From contig NZ_JAPJDA010000025.1 in the NCBI RefSeq assembly GCF_026241755.1, positions 1 through 57,155 on the forward strand: a DNA stretch of 57,155 nt, in the 5' to 3' direction. Within the stretch, counting starts at the first letter, position 1. Each line of letters opens with the position of its first letter. Under the pieces are notes generated by a model. The model was not told the DNA's origin. It made no database searches and worked only from the letters and a program-made list of their open reading frames with translations. Shown here piece by piece: positions 8,434 to 17,715 of this stretch. The DNA is from Salinimicrobium profundisediminis. Its GTDB lineage: Bacteria; Bacteroidota; Bacteroidia; Flavobacteriales; Flavobacteriaceae. Both the position numbers and the translations under genes were made by a program.

Positions 8434-9155
8434 TGCAATACACTTACCTGCTGGTTAACTTTTTTACGATAATTATTCCGTTCCTGTTTTCCTTTCATCC
8501 TAAACTGAAGTTTCACAAGACCTGGGGCGCTTTCTTTCCGGCGGTTTTTCTTACGGGACTAGCCTTCGTGCTGTGGGATATGTTATTTACCCAAATGGGC
8601 GTTTGGGGCTTTAATGAACGTTACCTTACAGGTATTAAAGTAGGAAACCTACCTGTAGAGGAGGTACTTTTCTTTTTCTGCATTCCTTATGCCTGCGTCT
8701 TTACATTTCACTGCCTGGATCTCTTCCTCGACAAATTGGGAGGCCCAAAAATGCAAAAAATCATCACGCTTTGCCTGGTGGCATTTTTATTCATTTTTGG
8801 AATTATTTACTTCCAAAGAGTATACACGGCAACTACCTTTATCAGTTTCGCTTTGCTGCTTTTATACGCACAGTTTGTTCTGAAAATTTCATGGTTAACA
8901 AGGTTCTATATGATCTATGGAGTGCTGTTAATCCCTTTTTTTCTCGTCAATGGGGTGCTTACCGGAAGCTGGATCGAAGAACCGGTTGTGTGGTACAATG
9001 CTGAAGAATTTATGAATTTTCGCGTTGGAACCATTCCTGTAGAAGATGCTTTTTATGGTGCCGAATTGATCCTGATGAACCTTCTTATCTACAGATATCT
9101 TTTAAATCGCAAAAAAGCCGTTGCAGCCTCCAATTTAAAAACCACATTATTATGA
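8433..9155 (+). CDS. crtYcd: Lycopene beta-cyclase, fused CrtYc-CrtYd membrane type
   Basis: A 240-residue integral membrane protein with about seven hydrophobic segments. It has two homologous halves, each with the PxE-E/D motif of the heterodimeric-type cyclases: LPVEEVLFFF near residue 73 and IPVEDAFYG near residue 197. Actinobacteria encode the halves as crtYc and crtYd; Bacteroidota and archaea carry them fused, as here. It cyclises lycopene to beta-carotene, supplying CrtZ. It overlaps crtZ by 1 bp and the next gene by 4 bp. Confidence 0.92.
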   Translation: MQYTYLLVNFFTIIIPFLFSFHPKLKFHKTWGAFFPAVFLTGLAFVLWDMLFTQMGVWGFNERYLTGIKVGNLPVEEVLFFFCIPYACVFTFHCLDLFLDKLGGPKMQKIITLCLVAFLFIFGIIYFQRVYTATTFISFALLLLYAQFVLKISWLTRFYMIYGVLLIPFFLVNGVLTGSWIEEPVVWYNAEEFMNFRVGTIPVEDAFYGAELILMNLLIYRYLLNRKKAVAASNLKTTLL

Positions 9156-9934
9156 AAAAGACCATCCAGATAGCAAATATTATTGCATTTCTCCTCATGG
9201 TAGCCTTAAACTACCTGTCTAACACCGGGGCTATCAACGGTGAAACCATGGGATCTGTTTCTGCCGAATATGAGAATCTTTTCACACCGGCAGGATATGC
9301 TTTTTCCATCTGGGGCTTGATCTATTTAGGGCTGGCAGGCTTTGTAACCTATCAAATCGTCTCTTCGCGCGGCAGGAAAATAGCAGCCACAATCGGCTGG
9401 TGGTTTGTGATCACCTGCCTCCTTAACATGAGCTGGATATTTGCGTGGCTAAACCATCTCACGGCACTTTCGGTACTGGTAATGTCGCTACTGCTTATTT
9501 CTCTTTTAATCATTGTTTTCAAAACCAGGATGGAGCTAGACGACAAGCCGGTATCTGAGATCGCTTTTGTTTGGTGGCCTTTTTCGCTCTATTCAGGATG
9601 GATCACCGTAGCATTAATAGCAAATACTGCTGCATATCTTACCGACATTGGCTGGAATGGCTTCGGAATTTCTGAAGTATTATGGACCTTGATTATGATT
9701 GCTGTTGCTACAATTATAAATCTCTTAATTACCTGGATACGCAATATGAGAGAATTTGCGCTGGTTGGTGTTTGGGGGCTGGTCGCTGTGGGAATTGCAA
9801 ATAAAGGGGATGAAAATCTTATTTTTTATACAGCTATTGCTGCCGCCGTCGTACTTTTTATCAGCAGTAACATCCACGGATATAAGAATAGAAAATACTC
9901 ACCATGGCAAAAAATGAAGGAGAAGAAGGCATAG
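9152..9934 (+). CDS. TspO/MBR-like tryptophan-rich membrane protein, enlarged
   Basis: A 260-residue protein with about seven to eight hydrophobic segments and many Trp residues. The N-terminal part has the TspO-type signature FTPAGYAFSIWGLIYLGL, and later segments (WWFVITCLLNMSWIFAWL) match the family pattern. TspO proteins bind porphyrins and affect tetrapyrrole and carotenoid expression in some bacteria. Classical TspO is about 160 residues with five helices, so this is a longer relative. It overlaps the cyclase by 4 bp and the photolyase by 31 bp. A ligand cannot be assigned. Confidence 0.75.
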   Translation: MKKTIQIANIIAFLLMVALNYLSNTGAINGETMGSVSAEYENLFTPAGYAFSIWGLIYLGLAGFVTYQIVSSRGRKIAATIGWWFVITCLLNMSWIFAWLNHLTALSVLVMSLLLISLLIIVFKTRMELDDKPVSEIAFVWWPFSLYSGWITVALIANTAAYLTDIGWNGFGISEVLWTLIMIAVATIINLLITWIRNMREFALVGVWGLVAVGIANKGDENLIFYTAIAAAVVLFISSNIHGYKNRKYSPWQKMKEKKA

Positions 9935-11217
9935 CGATTTGCTGGCTGCGACGAGATTTGCGGCTCTTTGACAATACTGCACTCTACCACGCTCTCAACA
10001 GTGGCCGCCCTGTGCAGGTTATCTTTATTTTTGATCCTGCCATTCTCAATACGCTTTCAAACAAAAAAGACCGGCGGGTTAATTTTATTTATCGCCAGCT
10101 GGAGAAGATAAATGCTAAATTATCTCATTTCGGGGCTTCCTTGCTTGTACTTCATGACCTGCCAAAAAAGGCATTTGAAAAGCTCATTTTTAAGTACCCT
10201 GTTCAGGAAGTATTCATCAACCATGACTACGAGCCTTACGCCCGCACAAGAGATAAAGAAGTTTCTGAATTTTTATTAGCTCACGGGGTTGAATTCCATA
10301 GCTATAAAGATCAGGTAATATTTGAGAAGGATGATGTCCTTAAACCCGATGGCACTCCTTATACCGTTTTTACGCCCTATTCAAAAAAATGGAAAGAACA
10401 GCTGTACCAAAAAGCTGTTCCAGATTTTGCTTCGGAAGATTTTTTGTCTAACCTGCTAAAAAGGCCAAATAAACCAATCGTTTCTTTAGCTGAAATTGGA
10501 TTTGAGACTATAGATCCTGAAGTTGCCGAAGCAGATCTTTCTAAAGAATTAATAAAGTACTACCACAAGAATCGGGACCTGCCTTACATTGATGGTACCA
10601 GCAAGGCCGGAGCTCATTTAAGGTTTGGGACTATAAGTGTTCGTCACCTTGTCAAACAGGCGCTACAGCAAAATGAAACCTGGCTTAACGAACTCATCTG
10701 GCGGGAATTCTTCATGATGATCCTTTATCATTTTCCTCATGTAGAGCATCATAACTTCCGAAGAAAGTACGACCGCATTCAGTGGCGAAACAATGAAACG
10801 GAATTTGAATTATGGTGCAGGGGAGAAACAGGCTATCCTCTTGTAGATGCCGGCATGCGTCAATTAAATGAAACCGGGTGGATGCATAATCGGGTCCGTA
10901 TGGTGGTTGCAGGTTTCCTATGTAAGCACTTGTTGATAGACTGGCGCTGGGGGGAGGCTTATTTTGCTGAAAAACTTCTGGATTACGAACTGGCTTCTAA
11001 TAATGGGAACTGGCAGTGGGCTGCTGGTACCGGTTGTGATGCTGCTCCTTATTTCCGAATATTTAACCCCGAATCACAACTCAAGAAATTTGATCCTAAA
11101 CTCGAATACGTGAAAACCTGGATCAAAGATTTTAGAGCCGGTTACCTGGAACCGATTGTTGACCACAAATTTGCCAGGGCAAGAGCGCTGGAAACCTATA
11201 AGAAGGCTCTTAATTAG
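9904..11217 (+). CDS. phr: Deoxyribodipyrimidine photolyase, class I cryptochrome/photolyase family
   Basis: A 437-residue flavoprotein. The N-terminal photolyase domain begins with ICWLRRDLRLFDNTALYHAL. The C-terminal FAD-binding region has the family block TGYPLVDAGMRQLNETGWMH and the NWQWAAGTGCDAAPYFRIFN motif. It splits UV-induced pyrimidine dimers using blue light. It is the last gene of the carotenoid operon, overlapping the TspO-like gene by 31 bp, which links DNA repair with pigment synthesis under one light-responsive promoter. The short C-terminus argues for photolyase over a signalling cryptochrome. Confidence 0.94.
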   Translation: MAKNEGEEGIAICWLRRDLRLFDNTALYHALNSGRPVQVIFIFDPAILNTLSNKKDRRVNFIYRQLEKINAKLSHFGASLLVLHDLPKKAFEKLIFKYPVQEVFINHDYEPYARTRDKEVSEFLLAHGVEFHSYKDQVIFEKDDVLKPDGTPYTVFTPYSKKWKEQLYQKAVPDFASEDFLSNLLKRPNKPIVSLAEIGFETIDPEVAEADLSKELIKYYHKNRDLPYIDGTSKAGAHLRFGTISVRHLVKQALQQNETWLNELIWREFFMMILYHFPHVEHHNFRRKYDRIQWRNNETEFELWCRGETGYPLVDAGMRQLNETGWMHNRVRMVVAGFLCKHLLIDWRWGEAYFAEKLLDYELASNNGNWQWAAGTGCDAAPYFRIFNPESQLKKFDPKLEYVKTWIKDFRAGYLEPIVDHKFARARALETYKKALN

Positions 11218-11600
11218 ATAAGACAGTGGAGTGGTGTTCCAAATGTTTATTTCACGTCCCGTTGGGACGAGCTGTAGGTGAAAAAAGCCGCATGAAAACT
11301 ATCCCGTACCTAAAGGCACACTTGGTTTTTTTCTTAATTCTACCGTATGCTGTCCCTAACGGGAAAAAAAATTTGAGGATAATTTGGTCTCATGGGACAC
11401 AATGTGGATAGCGGAAATTTATTTTGATGAATTCTACGTCCCGTAGGGACGAACTGTGGGTAAAGAAACGACATGGAAACTCTCTGTGCCGTAGGTACAG
11501 GATATGATTGGAGGCCAGATTACATATGATGAAGACATTCTTTTTCTATGAAAACCAAAAATCTCAACTCTTGCATCTTCCTTCTTACCTCCCGAAAAAC
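11218..11600. repeat. Gene-free region with CGTCCCG palindromes
   Basis: No gene is seen. Two palindromes CGTCCCGTWGGGACG lie at 11255-11269 and 11437-11451. Each is followed by a similar tail (GAGCTGTAGGTGAAA / GAACTGTGGGTAAAG, then a second short CCGTACCTAAAGGCAC / CCGTAGGTACAGG motif), so the segment is an imperfect direct duplication about 182 bp apart. A degraded third copy (GTCCCTAACGGGA) sits near 11352. The 61-residue ORF here is just the repeat in translation. Confidence 0.65.
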
Positions 11601-12932
11601 CTAAAGAATTCCCCTCTTTTTGATCTCCAGATATTTATTGATAGTGTTCACCGTTAGATCTTCGGGTCGTGTGAGAATGGTTTGGATTCCGTGTTTTTGA
11701 AGCTCCTTTGCCATCAATCGTTTGTCGTAGCTAAACTGTTCAGCAATGGTTTGATTGAAAATATCCGGCACTTTTTTAGCAGGGGAAGAGATGAAATTTT
11801 CCAGTTCGGTATTTTCGAAAAAGATGACCACAAGCAGGTGCTTTTTTGATAGAGCCAACAGGTAGGGCATTTGCCGGTGCAAGGCGCTTAGATGTTCAAA
11901 ATTTGTGTATAGCAGGAGTAGACTTCTCTGTGCAAGTCTTCGGTTTAAATGGGTGTACAAAAGTCCAAAGTCTGAATCCCGGTACTGTGTGTTAACATTG
12001 TAGAGGGATTCCAACAGCAGGTTCAAATGGGCTTTTTTGGAACTTGCAGGGAGTATCTTTTCCATTTTGCTGGAAAATGTGATCAAACCGGCTTTGTCTT
12101 TCTTGTTTAGAGCAATATTTGAAAATGCGAGGGCGCTGTTAATTGCATAATCGAGTAACTTAAGATGATTAAAAGGCATTTTCATGGTACGGCCTGTATC
12201 TATCACAGAATACACAGGCTGCGACCGTTCATCCTGGTACTGGTTCACCATAAGCCCTCCCTGTTTTGCAGTGGCTTTCCAGTTTATGCTGCGCACATCG
12301 TCTCCCGCTACATAGTCCTTGATCTGCTCAAACTCCATGGTATGCCCAATCTTCCTTATTTTCTTCAATCCGGGTTGTGAGATCTTGCGATCTATAGCCA
12401 GGAAATCATATTTTTTCATCTGAATGAAAGAAGGGTAGACTTTCACCATTTGTTCTTTTCCAAACTTCTTCCGGCGTTTGACCAGTTTCAGCGGAGTGGA
12501 GGCAAAGACATTTAAACTTCCGAAGAAATATTCTCCCCGCTCCACCGGTCGCAGGGAATAGTTGAAAGAGGTTGATATCCCTGAAGGTAATTTGGTGAGG
12601 TATGAAAAATCCCTTTTTTGGAACTGTACGGGGATTTCGTCAATAACTTCTACCTGGGTTTTAAAACTGTACAGATTCCGAAGCAAAACTTCCACTGAAT
12701 TTTCATCGCTGTTGGAAAATTTATCGGGAAGGATCCTTTCAGCAGTGATCCCGGGGCTTTTGTACAAGACAACAATATCGGCCAGGACAATGAGTAGGAA
12801 TAGGACAGTCAGGATCCATAAAACCGGATAAAGCCACGGGATCCAATAGGAAAACAGGAAACCTGCCGCCAGGGTGAAAACGATCACAAAGAACCGTTGA
12901 TGGAGATATAGTGACTTGAAAAAATGTACCAA
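11601..12932 (-). CDS. DUF58 domain-containing membrane-anchored protein
   Basis: A 443-residue protein with two N-terminal hydrophobic helices (residues about 12-50) and the DUF58 signature around GDDVRSINWKATAKQGGLMV, followed by a von Willebrand A-like segment (VYSVIDTGRTM). DUF58 proteins are constant partners of MoxR ATPases. It is the last gene of the minus-strand operon and abuts the MoxR gene with no gap. A chaperone or metal-insertion role together with MoxR is proposed for the family; the client here is unknown. Confidence 0.88.
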   Translation of the reverse strand: MVHFFKSLYLHQRFFVIVFTLAAGFLFSYWIPWLYPVLWILTVLFLLIVLADIVVLYKSPGITAERILPDKFSNSDENSVEVLLRNLYSFKTQVEVIDEIPVQFQKRDFSYLTKLPSGISTSFNYSLRPVERGEYFFGSLNVFASTPLKLVKRRKKFGKEQMVKVYPSFIQMKKYDFLAIDRKISQPGLKKIRKIGHTMEFEQIKDYVAGDDVRSINWKATAKQGGLMVNQYQDERSQPVYSVIDTGRTMKMPFNHLKLLDYAINSALAFSNIALNKKDKAGLITFSSKMEKILPASSKKAHLNLLLESLYNVNTQYRDSDFGLLYTHLNRRLAQRSLLLLYTNFEHLSALHRQMPYLLALSKKHLLVVIFFENTELENFISSPAKKVPDIFNQTIAEQFSYDKRLMAKELQKHGIQTILTRPEDLTVNTINKYLEIKKRGIL

Positions 12933-13931
12933 TTATCTCGGGATTTCTACAGAATGAGTGATCATATCAATAACACCGGCCGTGGTGCTGCCTTCCATTT
13001 CACGTTCGGGAGACAAAATGATGCGATGGCCAAGCACCGGCTCCAGTACCTTCTTAATATCTTCGGGGATGACGAAATCCCTTCCATCTACAGCCGCTAC
13101 TGCCTTAGACGCATTCATAACTGCAATGGAAGCCCGTGGTGAAGCCCCAAGGTAAAGGTGCGGGTGATTTCGAGTCTTACTAATAATTTCAGCAATGTAA
13201 CCAAGTAACTTCTTTTCTATCCTTATCCCCTGGATTTGCGTGCGCAGCACCTGTAGTTTTTCAGGATCGAGAACGGCTTCAATTTTTTCCTGGGGTAAAA
13301 TTCCCTGCCGCTCGTGGTGTGACTGCAAGATCTCAATCTCTTCCTCCATTGAAGGATAATCTACATTGATCTTAAAAAGGAACCTGTCCAGTTGCGCTTC
13401 GGGAAGGGCATAAGTTCCTTCCTGTTCAATGGGGTTTTGAGTGGCAATCACCATGAATGGCGGTGGCATGCTGTGCTGTTTGCCGTCTATGGTGATCTGT
13501 CGCTCTTCCATGACCTCAAAAAGTGCCGCCTGGGTCTTTGCCGGAGCGCGATTAATTTCATCAATGAGAACAATGTTTGAAAACACCGGACCCGGTTTAA
13601 ATTCAAAGTCCGAAGTCCTGGAATTAAGTACCGAAGTTCCCAGCACGTCACTCGGCATAAGATCGGGCGTGAACTGTATTCTGCTGAATCCGGTTTTAAG
13701 GGTTTTGGCAAACAATTTGGCAGTGATGGTTTTCGCTACACCGGGGACACCTTCTATGAGTACATGACCATCGGCAAGCAGGGCCACGATAAGAAGTTCA
13801 ATAAACCTTTCCTGCCCAATGATGATTCCCGATAACTGCTTTTTCAAGCTTTCTACGGCCGACTTTAATTCCTCAAGCGGAATACGGTTTTCAAAAGTGA
13901 TCTCGTCGTTCTTTATTTCTTCGTTTTCCAT
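12933..13931 (-). CDS. MoxR-family AAA+ ATPase
   Basis: A 332-residue AAA+ protein with Walker A GVPGVAKT (61-68), Walker B VLIDEINRAP (121-130), and the MoxR block AALFEVMEERQITIDGKQH. The C-terminal lid includes LGASPRASIAVMNASKAVA. MoxR ATPases act with DUF58 and VWA proteins in protein maturation and stress tolerance. It sits between the DUF4350 and DUF58 genes, separated by zero bases from each, and so is surely co-translated with them. Confidence 0.93.
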   Translation of the reverse strand: MENEEIKNDEITFENRIPLEELKSAVESLKKQLSGIIIGQERFIELLIVALLADGHVLIEGVPGVAKTITAKLFAKTLKTGFSRIQFTPDLMPSDVLGTSVLNSRTSDFEFKPGPVFSNIVLIDEINRAPAKTQAALFEVMEERQITIDGKQHSMPPPFMVIATQNPIEQEGTYALPEAQLDRFLFKINVDYPSMEEEIEILQSHHERQGILPQEKIEAVLDPEKLQVLRTQIQGIRIEKKLLGYIAEIISKTRNHPHLYLGASPRASIAVMNASKAVAAVDGRDFVIPEDIKKVLEPVLGHRIILSPEREMEGSTTAGVIDMITHSVEIPR

Positions 13932-15131
13932 TTACTTCTTTTTAAAAGCCGAAATGGCCTTGTTTAACTCCAGCAATTCTTCTTTGGATACCGAGTTTTT
14001 TTTCTCAAGTCTCTCCATAAATTGCCATAATCTTTCTACTTCTTTGGTGTTATTTTCGCTCATTGCCGCTACGCGATCGTAGAAACCCTGGTTTACTTCG
14101 TTAGTAGCAACGCGATATTGAGAGCGCACGTATTCCAAAAATAGGGCAATCTTTTTTGATGCTATACTTTTATAGTCCGCGCGGTCAAGGTACAATCCGG
14201 CGATGGTCCGGGTAAAGTCGAGCGTTTGATTTTGCAGCGGTTTAATGACAGGTATACTTCGCTGTTTGCGCTTCCCTTCAAAAATGATGAACAGCAGGCT
14301 GCCTATAATCACAAAATAGTAGGCCCAGCGCAGTGGTTTACTGTTCAGGATCACAAACAGGGGAGAGGTGTAAAAAGATTTGCCGGTCTTGTAGTAGTGG
14401 TCCCAAAATACAGGTTGTTGGGTAGGAAGATAAGCAAAAACTTTTTCAGCGTAAGTTGCATTATTATCCTGTAGCAGGAAGTAATTGCTGAAGGCTTTTG
14501 GTGTGGAATGTAAATAAACCATTCCTTTCCCCACAGTATCCCTCAAAAAGTTGATTTTTGGAGCAGTTATTTTAGCTGAATCTTGCTGAAGCTGCGTTAC
14601 TCCCAGCACATCTTTAGGTAAGGAATCGGGTATGATAAAAACATCCTGATAAGTTTCTTTATCAAAGAGAAAAGGCCGATTATTCTCAAGAGCCGGATCT
14701 TTAAGATTCAAAAAAGGTTTTGAAGAAATGCCCTTTTTGGGTACCAGGGTTTCCATCTTCAGGTTTAAAGTGTCAAGAAGATTCTGGCTAAAATTTTCGG
14801 CGATGAAAAATGCGGTATTTCCTCTGGCAACCCAGGTAAGTATTCTTTTTAATTCTGGTTCATCAAATCCAAGGCTGTTGTTCAGGAAAAAGTAGGTTCC
14901 GGAGATAGTAGAGTCGTTCAGAAATTCATAGGGAGGAATATTGACTTCCTGCAGGTCAAGATCCTGCTGTTTGAGGTTTTCAAAAAGCACTTTTGTGCCC
15001 AGCGGAATCTTATCTAAGGCAGCATAACTGGGGATCCAGTTAATTTCCTGCGGTTCATTCGCTTCCAGCCAGGTGAGAAACACCAGCAGCAAAACGAGCA
15101 GGGCGAGAGAGATCTTATAGGCTTTGCTCAT
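13932..15131 (-). CDS. DUF4350 domain-containing membrane protein
   Basis: A 399-residue protein with an N-terminal membrane anchor (residues 6-24), a large extracytoplasmic region resembling DUF4350, a second hydrophobic segment near residues 270-290 (WAYYFVIIGSLLFIIFEG), and a charged helical C-terminal tail. It overlaps the upstream DUF4129 gene by 17 bp and directly abuts MoxR. Proteins of this type recur in MoxR/DUF58 clusters of Bacteroidota; the molecular role is unknown. Confidence 0.8.
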   Translation of the reverse strand: MSKAYKISLALLVLLLVFLTWLEANEPQEINWIPSYAALDKIPLGTKVLFENLKQQDLDLQEVNIPPYEFLNDSTISGTYFFLNNSLGFDEPELKRILTWVARGNTAFFIAENFSQNLLDTLNLKMETLVPKKGISSKPFLNLKDPALENNRPFLFDKETYQDVFIIPDSLPKDVLGVTQLQQDSAKITAPKINFLRDTVGKGMVYLHSTPKAFSNYFLLQDNNATYAEKVFAYLPTQQPVFWDHYYKTGKSFYTSPLFVILNSKPLRWAYYFVIIGSLLFIIFEGKRKQRSIPVIKPLQNQTLDFTRTIAGLYLDRADYKSIASKKIALFLEYVRSQYRVATNEVNQGFYDRVAAMSENNTKEVERLWQFMERLEKKNSVSKEELLELNKAISAFKKK

Positions 15132-15861
15132 GCTGTGGTTGTATTATTTCTTCGGTTGTAACAAATTCCTTTTTTATCTTTTGATAATCTGTAGCCGTGG
15201 TGGCAAAATCTCCATACCACACAAAATCGTAGATCCGGTTCAATCTTCTAAATCTATTCTGAAGTTGTGTATCCTGGATTTCCAGTACATATTCTTCATC
15301 GGTTTTTGCCGCATCGTAGCTCACTAATTCCTTTCTGGATAACTGCTGAAGGATGTAAAGGAAATGATAGCGTATGGCAAGCCGGTAATTTTCGGCTGCT
15401 ACGGCTTTATCTATTAATTTCCTGATGTCTCGGGTCTTAATGATCTTTTCTTCTTCACTAAAATGAACCTCTCCGCCAGATGGGGTTCCAAAAATGTTAT
15501 TTCCGGGAGCTAATTTTGTAAAGAGGTAGAGCACAAGAGCCAGCAGTAAACCAAGCAAAAGATAAGGCAGGATCTTCAGGAAAAAAGCGAGCAGGAATGG
15601 AGCTTCATAATCTCCAAAGATCCAATCCAGGAACCGTTGCCATTGCAGGCTTAAATAACGCTTGAAATTTGTCCACCAGTTATCTTCGGCCGTTACTTCA
15701 GAATAATCATAATCTGGGTCTTGTTGGAATTTCTCAATGGTTTCTTCGGAAAAATCTAAAGGCACCAGCTCTTCTTCCGCAGTTTGCATCGGCATTACAA
15801 GCTCACCGGCAAATACCGAAAGACTAAATCCGAAGAAAAAAATGAGGAAGAATTTTGCCAT
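15115..15861 (-). CDS. DUF4129 domain-containing membrane protein
   Basis: A 248-residue protein with a signal peptide (residues 1-18), an acidic periplasmic segment, one transmembrane helix near residues 90-115 (ILPYLLLGLLLALVLYLF), and a cytoplasmic C-terminal region. That region contains AIRYHFLYILQQLSRKELV, typical of DUF4129. It overlaps the DUF4350 gene and lies 2 bp from the upstream membrane-protein gene. DUF4129 is found in MoxR operons and transglutaminase fusions, with no defined activity. Confidence 0.8.
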   Translation of the reverse strand: MAKFFLIFFFGFSLSVFAGELVMPMQTAEEELVPLDFSEETIEKFQQDPDYDYSEVTAEDNWWTNFKRYLSLQWQRFLDWIFGDYEAPFLLAFFLKILPYLLLGLLLALVLYLFTKLAPGNNIFGTPSGGEVHFSEEEKIIKTRDIRKLIDKAVAAENYRLAIRYHFLYILQQLSRKELVSYDAAKTDEEYVLEIQDTQLQNRFRRLNRIYDFVWYGDFATTATDYQKIKKEFVTTEEIIQPQHEQSL

Positions 15862-15863
15862 TT

Positions 15864-16727
15864 TTAAGACCCCAGGTTTGAGATACGTTCGTAAGTACCT
15901 GTGGCGTTCTTCTTCTCATCAAGATGGTAATAAATAAAAGCTGAAGCTACCACCCCAATAACCGCAAGCAGGTATTGAAAGACTGAAGAAAGAACATTAA
16001 AGAACACATACACCCAGTCCACAAGATCGGCAGGATTTGCAATACTGCCCTCCTCCGACATAGTCATGGCTTTGATGAACATATAGACCATAAGCGGGAA
16101 CTGAAAAATAAGGCTTATGATGTAAATGAGCAGGGTGATCACAAAAAGTGTGGCAAATGTATTCCACCAGTTGTCTTTAATAAGGCTGAAGGAATAACTA
16201 ATGGAATCTATTACTGAGGTGCGGGCAAAAATGAGCATTGCCGGCGCAAGGGATAATGGAACCCAAACATAAATTGCCGGGAGCACACATAAAAAGAAGG
16301 CGAAAAAGGTGATGATCGCTACCAGTATAATAAGACCCAGCATCTTCGCGAAGTCATTCTTTACACCTCTAACAACTTCAGAATAGTCTACGACTCCCGA
16401 ATTTTCAATATAACTTTTTATGAAATGAAGTACGGTATTATAAAGTAGTATGTAAAATGCCACCATTGAGGAGAAAAGAACAAATATTGCAATGATGAAC
16501 ATTTCAATATTCACCTCTGAACTATCATTCAAAAATGGATTAGAGAACAGGTCCATTCCCAGGTAAGAATAATAACCTATCGCCAGGATGAGAATGACAA
16601 AAACAGGTCCTGTGATCTTGAATATGGCTTTGAAAAGTGGCTTGAAATTCTGGCGTATAAATTTGAAGGTATCAGTAATAATATCTCCCAGCTCGCGCTG
16701 TTTACGGAATTGAATTGGTTGGTTCAT
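15864..16727 (-). CDS. Polytopic membrane protein of the MoxR/SpoIIM cluster
   Basis: A 287-residue protein starting at the ATG at 16727 (MNQPIQFRKQRELGDIITDT). This start removes an unlikely 20-residue extension that overlaps the neighbour more deeply. About six hydrophobic segments follow a basic cytoplasmic N-terminus. The general look, with DIITDTFKFIRQNFKPLFKA before the helices, resembles membrane domains of the glycerophosphodiesterase-associated type. No catalytic residues are seen. It overlaps the SpoIIM-like gene by 26 bp. Function is unknown. Confidence 0.8.
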   Translation of the reverse strand: MNQPIQFRKQRELGDIITDTFKFIRQNFKPLFKAIFKITGPVFVILILAIGYYSYLGMDLFSNPFLNDSSEVNIEMFIIAIFVLFSSMVAFYILLYNTVLHFIKSYIENSGVVDYSEVVRGVKNDFAKMLGLIILVAIITFFAFFLCVLPAIYVWVPLSLAPAMLIFARTSVIDSISYSFSLIKDNWWNTFATLFVITLLIYIISLIFQFPLMVYMFIKAMTMSEEGSIANPADLVDWVYVFFNVLSSVFQYLLAVIGVVASAFIYYHLDEKKNATGTYERISNLGS

Positions 16728-17682
16728 CAGGTAGTTTTCGGTGTAATATGATTGGATAAAAAACGTAGTAAAACAGGATAAGGGCAAGGGAGCCGGAAAT
16801 AATTAATATCGCCAGCCAGTCGGGCATTTCTGTATGTCGGGTCACAAAGCCTTCAAGAAATCCGGCGAGGATAAAGAAGGGAACGGTGCTAATCACGATC
16901 TTGAGTCCGGCTTTTATTCCGTTAATAAACGAAGTAAGGCGGGAGTAGGTGCCGGGAAAAAGAATTCCTTTCCCTACAACCAGACCAGCGCAGGCAGCAA
17001 CTATGATCACAGAGATCTCTATGGTCCCGTGGATCCAGATGGTTCTTACCGATTCCCATAGCAGGCCTTTTTCATAGAAAAAATACTGGAAGGAGCCCAG
17101 CATAATGGCATTTTGCATGATGATGAACAGGGTTCCCAAGCCTGCGAAAATCCCCAAGACAAAAGCCATCAAAGCCACTCTCACATTGTTGATGGTGATC
17201 CCCAGGAACATTTCCATTTCCCCCATTTTTTTGTATACGGCCATGGGGTCGTCATTAGCGATATTATCAAGAGTCATGTTGACGTATGCGTCTCCCAAAA
17301 TAGAACGTACAAATGCACCGTCACTTGCTGCAGAGAAACTTCCTGCTGCGACAAAAAGTACAAACACCAGGAAAGCCAGTAGTAACTGCTTTTGGTATTG
17401 GTAGAACTCACGGGGGAATTCTTCAGTAAAGAAAGTTACAAACCGGTTTTTAGGTTCTTTCTTATTCCTGTAGATCTTTTGATGAGCCCTTGAAGCCAGG
17501 CCGTTGACATAGTGCAGCGTATTGCTGCCGGGATAAAAAGTCTGTGCGTAACTTAGATGATCTGTCACCTCAAGGTAGAGCGAGGAGAGTTCGCCGGGAG
17601 GCAAAAGAGCATTATTTTGCAGGGCCCTTTCAAATCTTTGCCATTTATCCTTATTTTGCTTCACAAAAGCGGCCTCGCGCAT
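16702..17682 (-). CDS. Stage II sporulation protein M-like membrane protein
   Basis: A 326-residue protein with an N-terminal cytoplasmic region (residues 1-95) and about six transmembrane helices. It matches the SpoIIM-like family found in non-sporulating bacteria, including the NNVRVALMAFVLGIFAGLGT and GTIEISVIIVAACAGLVVG segments. In Bacteroidota such proteins occur beside RDD-family, MoxR and DUF58 genes. It is the first gene of the minus operon, 33 bp from the divergent RDD gene. Sporulation is not implied. Confidence 0.88.
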   Translation of the reverse strand: MREAAFVKQNKDKWQRFERALQNNALLPPGELSSLYLEVTDHLSYAQTFYPGSNTLHYVNGLASRAHQKIYRNKKEPKNRFVTFFTEEFPREFYQYQKQLLLAFLVFVLFVAAGSFSAASDGAFVRSILGDAYVNMTLDNIANDDPMAVYKKMGEMEMFLGITINNVRVALMAFVLGIFAGLGTLFIIMQNAIMLGSFQYFFYEKGLLWESVRTIWIHGTIEISVIIVAACAGLVVGKGILFPGTYSRLTSFINGIKAGLKIVISTVPFFILAGFLEGFVTRHTEMPDWLAILIISGSLALILFYYVFYPIILHRKLPDEPTNSIP

Positions 17683-17715
17683 TCTTTGCTATTTTGTCTC
17701 AAAGAAACATATTAA

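Noticed and set aside
16728-16787. 20-residue extension of the membrane protein in the MoxR cluster
   Set aside because: It would deepen the overlap with the SpoIIM-like gene; the MNQPIQFRKQ start gives a normal cytoplasmic N-terminus.
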